A stretch of 64,000 bases of DNA from Pelecanus crispus (taxonomy: Eukaryota; Chordata; Aves; Pelecaniformes; Pelecanidae), in the NCBI RefSeq assembly GCF_030463565.1, contig NC_134646.1:14164001-14228000 (forward strand). The letters are read 5' to 3'. Made by a program: the position numbers and the translations under genes. This document shows positions 47,601 to 59,594 of the stretch, piece by piece. The notes under the pieces were generated by a model that made no database searches, was not told the DNA's origin, and saw nothing but the letters and a program-made list of their open reading frames with translations. Numbering within the stretch: position 1 is the first letter of the stretch; every line of letters starts with the position of its first letter.

Positions 47601-50600
47601 TGAAGTTGGTTATCACTGCTCCTTTGTCAGACGAGACAAAGCAGCTGTGGTTGATATTTCTGGCCAGGGCTGTAACAGCTTGGGTATCTGCTGAGGGGCT
47701 CTAGCATTATGAATCTGCTAAAGTTGCAATGTCGGCATGTGTAGAGGCAGCCGTTTGTGTCCAGTTTTTGTAGGAGGCTCCCAAATTCAGGGTTGCTGTG
47801 GGTGGTCAGGCTCTCGGGGCTGTCTGGATGTGAACACCTTGGGATGATGGGTTTTACTGGATGGCTGCACACAAGTTTTCTCCAGTCTCTCTGCAATGGG
47901 AGGGTCAGGCTACCCCAGATAAGGCCACAAAAACTGGGCTTTTAAAACCCCAGAGCCTGGATGGGTCAGGAAGTCTCTTACCAAACCCAGGGAGACCCAG
48001 GGCTCCCACTGGGATGAAAACACACCTGATTTTTTGCCTAGCTCAAGCCAAGCCTTGCTGGTGTAGGGAAGACTGAATGGTTCAAACTGCAAGCTGTGGA
48101 CTCTGCCCACCGGACGCTGACTGAGAAGCTGGGCAGCAAAAAGCACATGTACAGCCTGGTACTGTGTACAGCCTGGTATCGTGTACAGCCTGGTATCACG
48201 TCCAGCCTCATCGTCAAGTCACAGGGGACTTGCAAGTGGATTTCTTTCAATCTCTACTCCCAAGACTTCTCTTTTGCATTCAAGCGGGGGAAAGAATCAC
48301 TGAGCCTAAGGAAAAGTAGAAGATTAGCTCTGCAGCCTAGCAATATTGGGACACACTCAGATATGGAAGAGAGAAGTTTGTGTTCAAGTTCTTTATCCTG
48401 AATGAATATCGAATTATTTCCTTGGGAATGTTTCACTTGATAGGAGAGACTGGCAAAGCATCATCCTGAATGCCCAATTTTGAAGACACTTCTTTACAGC
48501 TAGGTTAATGGTGGTTGGGCTCTTTATTCATGAAACCTGAGACTCTCTGGGGATAATTTACAACTCTTGCCTCCCCCATGCCTTACTGGCTACTTTAGGT
48601 AGTTTACTGGGTTCAGTGAATGCCATTTGCAGGTGTGAATTGTTGGAGCAGCCTGAGCTCACTGACTTGAAGAATTTATGATTCCCTGTCAATAGGTTGT
48701 ATTGCTTCCCATCGATGGAGAAATCCAGAGAATGGATGCTAGGGGAAGTAATATACATACATTCTCAAATTCTTTCATCATAATATCAGAGCATGCACAA
48801 GCTATGCTCAGGGCTTGGACTATATAGATGAATATCCTGCAGGGTAGAGACTCTGTCCCTCATGCTGCTTACAGAGCCAAATACCGTTCTTGCTAGCTGC
48901 TCATCAGTATGAACAGAAGACTTCCCTCTGCAATGGAGTGCCCTACAAAAGATTACTGTGTTTAAGTGCCACTCCTGAGCAGATGGCCTATGGTTCCTAG
49001 TACCAACAGCATGCATCTTTTCTCTAGGGTTTCTTGCTGTATGCATCAAGTAATAAATTCATCTGAGATGGTTACTGAGGGTGTCAGAATCTTTCTCTTC
49101 TGTATTTCAGTTCTCTCTTTCCTTGGAGCTAGTGGAGGAATAAGGCAGATAGATCTCACATTACTACAAAATCCTGAGTTACTCTTGAGACTCTTCTTTC
49201 CTTGAGTTTCTTTCCAACAAAAAGTGCCTGCATCTTGCTATATCCCAGTCATTTGCCTGCCTGTAACAAAAACTCTAAACTCAGTACTGGAAACACAGAG
49301 AAGCATCTACATTAAGTAATGGAGTAAACAGTGAGGAAAGTTTCCATGCAAAGCTGAGTTTGAGCTTTTAGTCCATAAATTCTCATTATGGCTCATCAGT
49401 AAAGGAAGTCTTGTGTAACAGATAAGGCTTTCCTTGGTGTGCGCATTTCTTACTGTCCCCTTCCCTAACATTTGAAATTACCTCTCATGCCTAAGATTGG
49501 AGAAGTTTATCATATTTCCCAGCCTTTTGAATATACACATTATCTAGAGGCTCTTCTGTTTTCTAAATCAAATTCCATCCTAATCTAGTAGCTAAAGAGG
49601 CTCTGCATCCGCCAGATGATGTACACAAACCACAGCATGCTGTCAGTAATGACATTCAAGCTCTACTCTGTTCTCTTGTTTATTTTGGGAAACTGGTAGT
49701 ACTCTTTCACAGGCCACAAGAGGTTAGACTAGATGGGAGCAAAACAAGGAATAAGGTAGATGGAAGCGCAGGGAACCTGGTGGAGAGTTCTCTCCCAGAG
49801 ACAGGGAAGGGATGTATCTTTCTGTCTCCACAGCATCACTTTACCAAGTTCACCAATGGGCTTATGCATCTGATTTACATTGCAGCAAATTGTTCCATGT
49901 CTAGACTTTTGAGAGAGGTAAAGCAAAAGGCAACAGGGGAGCACATGCACCTGAAATTTTGGTAACAAGCTTGTTTGAATCTAGTTTCCTCATCAGTCAA
50001 TTAATTAGTGGCTGGCTCCACATAGTGGTTTCTCAGGTAATTCCACTGAGTAGGGGTTTGGTATTTGGTATTTTCTCTCCCAAAATAGCATTGCATTAGT
50101 TTGCCAGCCAGGTGCCATTTGCAAGCCTGAACACTCTCGCAGCCTTTGCCTTTGCAAGCCTCTGAACAGTAGAACAGTGAAAGCTGGCCACTGCCAGTCC
50201 CACTTGTGGCTGGAGCAATTAGGGATTAGAAGGACGGTTCTGTTCTCATGCACATCACTGAGTGTGATATCAGGTGTCTGCAGAGATAGGGATAGCATAT
50301 CGGTGGGTGAGTTTGCCCTCTATTACCTTAAGGGTGCACTGAGATTTCTTTAAAAAAAAAAAAAAGCAGAAAGCTAAATGTATGGAAATATTATACCAAC
50401 CCAAGTCAGTGTCTGGCACTTAAGAAATAACCATGCACATCCCACAACCTTGGCTTAGAGGTCCTATGGCAGACGAGTTTTTGACGCATGGTTATGGAAA
50501 AGTACTCTGCCAGTCAAAACTCTTTCTTCATTTCCCCCTCTGGAGCCTTCTTCCTGGTGGGAAAAAATATCACAAAAGTTTAAAAACCTCTTTCCTGCTG

Positions 50601-51100
50601 AAGCTGTCTTATTTTCCTCAACTCTCAGCTACTTAGCAGTGATCTGAGACATACAGACTTACCACCCATGCTCCTTCAGTTCTACAAGCATGACTGATTA
50701 TACCAAGCATTTCTCGGTGTGTCAAAGAGAGCATACATGCTGATGAGGTGTAGCTGTTTACCTGGCCTTTTAGGGTGCTACAATGCCAAACATACTCCTG
50801 TGAAACATCTTTCAGAGGCCAACCTACATATCCCCTCGTGCAACTCATCTTTAAAAAATGAGCCATTTTCAAAGCAGAGGACTAAAAGAATAAGGAGAAG
50901 GCCTGTGCCTGTTTTTATTCTCAGCTTCCAGCTTTGCAGGTGATCCTTTTTCTTGCACAGCACCTGCCCATTGCTTGGCCAAAGCCTGAGTTACTGACAG
51001 TCCTGCAGCGCAGCTCCCTATACAGTTTGCTAGAGTTGAATCCCAGAGCTTCAGAAGAATCCTCTGGCAAAGGAAAAAGGCCAAAGCAATTCTCAGGTCT
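44626..51100. other. Intergenic stretch, no gene seen
   Basis: The sequence is AT-rich and mostly unique, with short ORFs only. A pyrimidine-rich patch occurs at 47.06-47.2 kb and a 17-bp tandem repeat at 48150-48200. No exon with splice sites and recognisable protein was found. Confidence 0.5.
48150..48200 (+). repeat. 17-bp tandem repeat, three copies
   Basis: The units are tacagcctggtactgtg (48150-48166), tacagcctggtatcgtg (48167-48183) and tacagcctggtatcacg (48184-48200). A decayed fourth unit begins tccagcctcatcg. Confidence 0.92.
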
Positions 51101-51105
51101 TGCTG

Positions 51106-51132
51106 ATTGTTTGTTTGTTTGTTTGTTTGTTT
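51106..51132 (+). repeat. (GTTT)n microsatellite
   Basis: Six tandem gttt/tttg units follow 'ctgatt'. It is an ordinary short microsatellite. Confidence 0.9.
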
Positions 51133-54100
51133 TCACAAAGCCCTTGCCAATATTTATTTGCCCATCTGCAAGTGAGGATTAATTTTCAGCACGGAGTGAG
51201 GATTTTTAAAGCTATGACAATTCTGCTAAAAGTATCTCATTTCAGAAGAAGTTGTGGTGAACGAGATGTTTTACTGTAAAGCCCTTGTTAGTGTGTGTGC
51301 TGCACGCAGATGTGTGATTTTGTATCACTTCGTTAAGCTATGACCCCCCGTGTTAATCAGAGGCGTTGATTTCAGTTGCGTAAGCCTCTGTGTCAGCCTG
51401 AGAGGAAGCCAAGCTGATCCGCACAAATAATGCTGGACTTGTGTACTGTAAAAAGCATGACTAAACTCTAATCAGAAACTTTCTGACACTTGTTAACAAC
51501 AAGATGGGTTCCCGTCTGCTTCCAATTTTGCAATCTGTTCTCTCTGCGGGATGCACGGGGTTAACATGTAGCTTTCCATTAAAACATGATTCAATAACTG
51601 GTACCATTCATTGTTTCTGGGATCCCTGTGTGCTTCTGGGACCAACCAGTGGAATGGGGACTGTGATGCTCCTTTGAAGGTGCCAGCAGATGCAACTCCA
51701 GCTGCTGAGTCTTCACTTACAGCACCGACACACTCTCTTGCACTGACTGTCCTGCTGTTTCTGGTAAGCTCTGTCTCACAATGCAGTGACCACAAGTCTG
51801 TAGGTGCAGTGAGTAGCCTCTTCCTTGGCCTGTCTGTGCGTGGACCAGTTGTAAAAATAAACACGGTGATACGCAGGTGTTTAAGAGGGCAGTGGGGGAG
51901 AGAGGAGAGAGAAAAAAAGCTTCCTCCTTCCTGAGGATGTGTATATAATGTATAAAGGCAAACTCAGTAAAGATCTGAAGGGGTAGGACAAAATCTTGTC
52001 TGACTACATCATGTTAACACATTCACCAAATAGCACTTGCCCTCTTGAGACCCAGTGGACGCTTTGGTTCGGACAGCAAGACCACGGTATGCAAACAACT
52101 GCTGTGTATGCGCATGACCACGGAGTGGGACCTCAGGCTCTGAGACGTAAGGAATCATAGCTGTCAACAGATAATGCAGCAAGCAACAGAATGGCAACCT
52201 GATGTCACACAGGATGAATAACTGACATGGTTAATGTGTGCATGTGCACATGCATCTGGATGCTACTCTTTTAAACTCTTATCTCTACCACAGTGATTTT
52301 TTGATAATCGGCCTCAGTTGAGAAGCAGATGGGGCTGCTTAGCACTTGCAGTTTCTATTGATAGAAGTAGCATGCAGTAAGTGTGTGCATGAAGCATGCC
52401 AAACATCTATTCCTACAGCAAATCAGATTTTTACAACCCCATCTTTTTAAAGACAGGTAATGATAAAAGTTGTATACTCAGTTGCGCCACAATTTAATTC
52501 TGTCCAAGTTTCAGAGAATGCAGGTGTGCAGTCTTAAGCTTTCTATCTCTACACATGTCCCTCACTTTTCACTGATTTCAACAGGACCACTCTTTCCAGA
52601 AACTAGTCTGACTTGCTAACAAAAGAATAGTGTAACACTCACTCTCTAATCGCATCCTTTCAGTTCATTGAAACAGAGGCTATGCAGACCTCAACAAAAC
52701 AAAAATAATTTCTTCCAGATGTTTCTAGACGCATGGCTAGCGTTTAGAACGGTGTTGCCAGAAAAAACTAAGAACCTGTATGTTTTTATTTAATCTTTGG
52801 TCTACAAATCTATGTTAAAATGCACAAGAAAGTCTAATGTAATTGTAAGTACCGTGATAGGTGGGTTGGCAAAATGCAGCCGTGAATCCACACAGTCTTC
52901 AGCTGCAGCTGCGTATGCAGAGTCCATGTGAAAAGCTGGATTTGTTCTAGTTGCCAGCAGGCCAATCATGTGGGATACCGCTTTGTGGTAACTTAAACTC
53001 TCCATGCTGTTGTTGAAAACATGCCTCAACAACGCACAACTTATTTGGCTTCATATGTTAGCGGGGACTGGTATTGCCCTCCTATTGCTCATGCTCCGAG
53101 GCAGGCAAAGTTTTTGAGCCAACTACTTCACACCAACCAGTTTTGGGCAGAGTTTTCCCTGGCAGTTTTCTCCTTCAATATACACAAGCCTGCTTTTGAA
53201 ACTCTCAGGGCCGTTCTGACACTGTGCAAACCCGCAGTTAATGTTAGATCAGCTATCCCCTGCAACAGCAGAAAATTAAAGCCGCTGCTGTGGAACAGCT
53301 GTGCACACTACTTGCTTTCAGACATTGCTGAGGGCACTTGCTGCTTTTTTCTTAATAGTGATGCTTCCAAATGTATGCTGCCAATGTAGTAGTGAATGTT
53401 TTATGCACCCATCTAGTGCCGACAGAAGGGCTGCGTTCTGAGCAGTTTGCACAGGGAGGCATGCAATTCTGTCAGTAAAGCCATCAAAATAAGCCCTCTG
53501 TTCAGGGTGCCCATATCTTGTTAGCAAGGACATCCGCACATCCACCTGCACAGAGACAGTGCTCCAAATAACTCAAAATTTGGGTTCTCTCTCAATTAAA
53601 AATGTAGATGTTGAATCTCTCTCTTCTTCTGAAATGCCAGGTTGTCAATATCACTGGACCTGGGGGCAGACAAAATGCTTCTTTGATGCAGGATCTGTTC
53701 TTGGCTGTGTGACAGACCCCTGAGGGAGCCTGCTACAAGTCATTTCAGGCAACACTTTCCATAACATTTTGCCCTGGCTCAGGTCTACTTACTGTCGTTG
53801 ACTTCCACTTGCGCAGGAGTAAACCACTTCTAGGTATTTCGGAAAAGCCTGCACTTAACCCTCCCGCAAGCCTGACTGGAGCCTTGAGCTTGACATGCTT
53901 CTCACTGACTGTAAAGCTACTCACCCTCTTTCTCTCTCTCCATACCTCACACATGCCATAGATGTGAAGATGTGGGACCCCATCCACATACCTGTTTTGA
54001 AGCTAAATTAATGTTTGTAAAGCATTAAGAGCCTCAGTTATATAAATTGGAAGTACTGCTCGTAGCTCAGAGGTTCTTTGGCTGCAGACCTGTCAAAAGA

Positions 54101-57100
54101 GAGCAGAAAGATGGGGTGGGCAGATGCACATTCAGGGAGATGCATACCTCTGCTGAGTTTCCACCCGCCGCCTCTTTTATCTTGGTCAGTCCCGTTCCAT
54201 TAGTTGCCTGTTACTGCGAGCTAAGCCAAGTGCTGCACTGATATATACCCTACCATTCAGAAAGCTTAGGGCCAGCCTTGGTAATTCTGTTGGCCAGTGC
54301 TTCAGGGAAAACTGGCAGTATAACTCATCAAATGAACTGAGTCATTCTCCATGTACTTCCTAGAAGGATTATGACCAATGGTAATTGCTTGTAATGAACA
54401 GGCACCCATCTTTTCCAAAAGATTAACTTCCATTGCACAGGGTGAGGTAATCTGCACAGGTTTATATCACACGCCCTGCTTATACCCAGCTCAGTTTTAA
54501 GATGGATCTCCTTCCTGAAAAAAGCTCATAAAAAGCCTAGCTCTTGTCTTTATTTCTAAAGCCCCAGTGGTTTTGTTAGACAGATGCATGGCTACAGCAG
54601 AAGGTTATTTCATGTATAAAATGCAAAGCAACAGGCTTGATAGCCCTTGGAGCAGGGAGAGGGCTCTTAGCAAGGGAGGAAGCTGTTCTGGGGGGTGGAC
54701 ATAAGAGGCCTATGTACCATTAGAAAGGCCACTGCACAAATATGGGAGAATTGCAAACCCTGACCGTGCAGGAGGGATAAATTAATGCACACCCTAGCTT
54801 GTTCTGGCCATCCTTCCTCCTGAGCACTGCCCTGATACACATAAGGACAAATGTTCTTTGATGCACACCCTTGGGCGGGACCTTCTGCTAACATAAAACA
54901 GGGAGGTTGGCATAACTTCTGAAGCTCCCGATCTCCTTATTAGGGTGCTGAAAGCCAGCAGCTACCGCACATTCACGTACTCACTGCCGTCTCTCCTGCA
55001 GTGTCCCACAGAGCAGAGGCTGGAGAACAGCTCTTGGCGTGCTTTTGCAATCCTTCATGGCATTCACAGCTGGTTTGCTGCAGGGGAAAGGGCAGGAGTA
55101 AGAAGCAGCCAGTGCTGGCTACAGGCGCAGAGAGGCTGTAGATGTAATGCACGGATGTTCGGTGCCGCTGGAGGCAGTTACTAATGGCTGCAGATCTGCA
55201 TGCCCAAGTAGCTTATCAAATTATACTTGGGCCTGCATCCCCTTCGTAATCAAGGCTCTGCTGGCAGTTCCACTTACAAACTCTCTTTATCACAGGTTAG
55301 TAACTAAGCTGTAAGCACTCAAGTCTACAGCAGCACGCTGTGGCAGCAGAGTCTTGGAGCATTTTGTTCTTAAAGTATGTGTTATTTCTATGTTTTTTTT
55401 TTTTTTTGACAAACAGAGATTGCAAATATTAAGAGAAACAATTAGAAAAAAACAGTGATACACCCAGAAGCTCACTAGGCTCATAAAATGGAAATCTGAC
55501 CCGCTTTATGAAAGTTATTTCAGTATTTTTTCATTTTTAATTTAAAAATGTTATTTATCATTCACCAACCGGTCACTGTGTATTTCGGTATTATTATCTG
55601 CTTCCCTATTATCACGGTGGTCTGACAGTAAAGTCAGACTAAGAAAAAAAGAGTTAGTGGATAAGCCGTCACATGTTGCCTTTTCTAGTTTTGAAAAGTG
55701 TCTACACATTTACCGGGCAGACTGGCTTTCTAACACCCAGTAAGGTGACCCATCTTGCCCCCCAACCTCCCTCTCGCTTGCTGGCTGTTTCGTGCCTTCA
55801 CTCCCACGAGCCCTGGCAGGCAGAGGACAGAAGTTGCTCAGCAGCATATGCAAGTGGTTGTGATTACTTCAGCAGCCTGTGTTCCTAACAGTCATTTGGG
55901 GCCACCGCTTTTCCGCCCTGAGAGGTTAAGCATGGAAGGTGACACAAGGCATTTCTGCGGCCATGCAGACACACACACGTGCGCCCAAGTGTACTTCTCT
56001 GCAGTAAGGATCAGGGCTAAAGTATTTAAAGGATCAACCTAATAGGCTTTGGAGATTCCCTAGGTTACGGTGTCTCTAGAACATGCTTGTTTTTCTACTC
56101 CTAGGAAGTGTTGTAGCAATTACAGAGAGAGGTTTGTATTCAAACTAGTGAACACAGACTTCAGTTTGTGCTAAATCTCAGTATTTGCCTAAAATATTTA
56201 ATAGCAATAAAATAACATTAGTGTTTTGCAACTGGATTCAATAATAGCAGTGGCATCTAATTAGTTCCCGTCACCAGAGGGCATTGGAGGACAAGCTGAT
56301 TTTTAGAAAGCATGAGCCCTAGCCCTTCAGTTAAACCAGTGAATATTAATGAAGCCAGTGGGCCTGAGACCTCCCTCTTGTTGGTACAAAACGAGCAACT
56401 CTGGCACAAGCAAACCGGGAACAGGGCCCTGGATTTGCCCCATGCAGAGCTGCAGGCTCCTCACTTGTTCCCCTGCAGCTGTGCACACATCTGAGGACAA
56501 GCATGAGCACGAATCAGGAACGTGACTGAATGGTGCTTCAGAGGTTGCCGTGCAGCCAAGTCACAAGTGTGTTGGGATGGCTCTTGAGGTACCAACCGCT
56601 CACCAACAAAAAATGCCAGTACTTGGCAACCAGCCTCTTGGGTCCCCAAGTGCAGTGCAGTGGGTTGTTTCAGAAGACAGAGTGCAAGAGAGGCAAACAA
56701 AGCGCCTGGGGACTTTCCTCCTGGAAGGAGCTGAGCAAGGGGGCAAGGGGCTGGGGAGCAAATTCGAACTATCAGTCCATGGCTCCCCAGCCCAGGCCAG
56801 CTGTCTTGTAACACACCTACAGTGTACATGGAGACTACGAGGCTCTTCTAGGCTCCAACAGTTTCCTTGTAATGCCTAGTCCGATTCATGAAATTCATTT
56901 CTATGTTAAATACAGGCTCAGAGGTTTACAGCAAGAGAGGATTTTCTTAGACTGCCTCACTTGACTGAAGGGTACCTCTTTAGATGAGCAAGGGAATAAA
57001 ACCAATCTGAGCCTGGAAACAGTGTGAAAAGTACTCCCTTTGTTGGTGCCAAAATGGCAAATGTATTTCAGATAGCAGAAAGAGATATTGTCCATTAGAA

Positions 57101-59526
57101 TAAAAAAACGAGGCTTTCTATGCATTATGAACACTTTGCTTTTAAATGGGAGGGAGCAGGCCAAGTAGCCCTGTTCTCTTATCACCATAAAATAGCGATG
57201 CTCATTTATAAACTACGACTGTGGCAAATTTATGCCCCATGTCAGATCCCCAAGGCTATGAGACCATTGACGTCAATTAGAGAGTGAATGCTGCTGTGTA
57301 ACAGTCAAAAGCCTTTAAGTCTAAGGCAGGGGTTCTTGTGCTTTTCTAGCAGGGTCAGGTCAACACCCTAATAATAACATCCCAGGTTATATCAGGCAAT
57401 GGTTTAATTTGAACATATTCTACTACCTTGTTTTTCCTTTAGACATGTATTTTTTTTATTTCAGTTCTCGCTTCATTCTTGCAATATGCTAGGCAACTAC
57501 AACAGTCAAGTGAAAGAGGGAAAGTGATGGGGTGTATTAATCTATTCGCTGTTTTAGATGTAAAGCCTTGTCAACTATACAAAATACCATAATCAACGTA
57601 TGGACCTTTCCAGCTCATCACATATTCCAAAGGTAGCACGTATACATTGCCAAAAATGCTAACTCATTCATCAAAATGAGTACCAAAAGTTGTCACATTG
57701 ACATTGTTGTGGATCACGGGAAAGAAAAGGAACTGCCTTAAAGCCCTTATAGAGAATGCTTCCAAGTTGTGCATGTAGTTTAAAATAAAGAGGATCTGAC
57801 ATGAATTCATGACTTGTGTTGATACCGGGACATGCCTCAAAACAAAATGCATCCCATTCTCTATCCTGTATAAATTGCCTTATTCTTCTCAAAGCTTCTA
57901 ATCTGGAAATACACTGCTTCTCATCCTTAACTTTTTTACATAATCAATAGAACAGACTCAAAATTACAAAAAGCAGGGATTAAACAAAGCCATGTATCTG
58001 TTGGGATACCTTTTTTTTTGCACTGATCTGAGTACTTTCACTAGTGTGCTTCTAGCAGGAAAGCTATTTCAAGAAAGGCCAAATTTTAATTTATTTTGAA
58101 ACTTTTTTTTTTGCATTTTAAACCAAGTTAAAATAGATTTCTTCTCCAAGTAGAAGTAGTGTTTTAATTTCGAAATAGAAAATTGCTTGGAATATTAGTA
58201 TTTTTTTCCCATTGAAGAGTTTACCTCCTTCCTCTTCCCTTTGGGGAAATGTGGGCTTTAAAGAGACAGGTAAAACCAGAACCAAAATCTTAAAATAATA
58301 CTAAGTTAGCAAATGCCAAAAATGAAATTTTGATTAAGAAATAAAACCACAATAATGCCCATAGGAAATTAAAAAGGGCTACATTTCAAAAATGACCTAA
58401 AATGCTTTTGTTTACTTTTGAATTAGCATAAATCATGAACGATACTGAAACAACACAACTTGAAGTATATTCCAATATTCTCTGCCCATGGTCATGCTAT
58501 GCTTATTTCAGGCTATGAGTATTTTATAAGAGAACACTGCTTACACAATCATGCCCACATATGGTAATGCACACATAGGTCTATCCACCAGGGAAACTAA
58601 GCACAATTTATACGTTGATGCACTTGAAAGTTAAAATAGTGGAAATGCTACTTCCCTACCTGCAGCTCCAGACTTTGGCAGGTAGGCATTCCCCTACCCT
58701 ATTTATTTCCTCCAGTCCTTTTTTCTTTTAGACTACCTAAGCAAGGCTTCCTAAAGGAGCAGTACCAGTCAGAGAGAATGGACCAAAACTTGCCTTTTGG
58801 TCTTCCTCTAGGGCAACGCTGCCTGCTTCCCTCAACTCCTCAGTGCTTACTAAATCCAGCTGCACCAACTCCTGTGCGCTGATGCTTTTCCACAGCTTCA
58901 GCAAAGGACCCGCAGCCTCTTATCTCCTCTTTGCTCCTTTCTCATTTTGAGATGCAGGTGAGGGAAATTCCAGCATTTTTCTTGCAAGCGGCAAGGAAAC
59001 CCTGTGCAATTCCATTGTCTCCATGGGCACTTCAATAATTTGTGGAAGCAGTAAACCAGTCTTGTGAGATGGGTCACACTATGCAGCTTGGCCACTTGAG
59101 CTGTTCCTGGTCAGAAATAGCAGCTACTGCATGAAGCACTTGTGTGTAGCTCCCACTGGTCCTCACAGGAGATACCATTTTTCTGGCATGTGGGGCAGCC
59201 AGGATTGTAGAGGCAAATGTTACCAAACAGGCTAGGGGGTTGCAAGTCTGTCTGGGGTTTGTGACAAATTTTGAGAGCAAGAAGTAAATTTGCCATTGAC
59301 AGACTTTTGATTCGTTCTTGCTTGGTCCTTTCTATAACACATGTTGACAAACAAGGTGGTGTTGCTCTGAAGTTGTTGCAGTGCCTGTGTCATGGGCAAG
59401 GACAGCGTTGCGTAAGGCGCCAGTAAGCAAAGGAGAGCAGGGACAGGAACAGTTTGCACATGCTATTGATTACACAAACAACCAGGACACTGAAATCCAA
59501 GGAGGTGAAGCGTATAATGCTGATTA
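51133..59526. other. Intergenic stretch, no gene seen
   Basis: ORFs are short and without motifs. A perfect CRE (TGACGTCA) occurs at 57268-57275. Minus-strand ORFs near 57.67-57.89 kb and 58.9-59.46 kb have protein-like composition but no recognised family; the second is discussed as a weak finding. Confidence 0.45.
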
Positions 59527-59594
59527 GGAATAGGCAGAAATGGGACATGTTATATTTCATGGAATAGGCAGAAATGGCACATGTTATATTTCAT
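59527..59594 (+). repeat. 34-bp tandem duplication
   Basis: The units at 59527-59560 and 59561-59594 (each starting ggaataggcagaaatgg) differ at one base (g versus c at unit position 18). This points to a recent duplication. Confidence 0.95.

Noticed and set aside
57664-57892. Minus-strand frame at 57.67-57.89 kb that looks protein-like
   Set aside because: It has no recognised motif, no splice-site partner exons and is short. I left it as intergenic.
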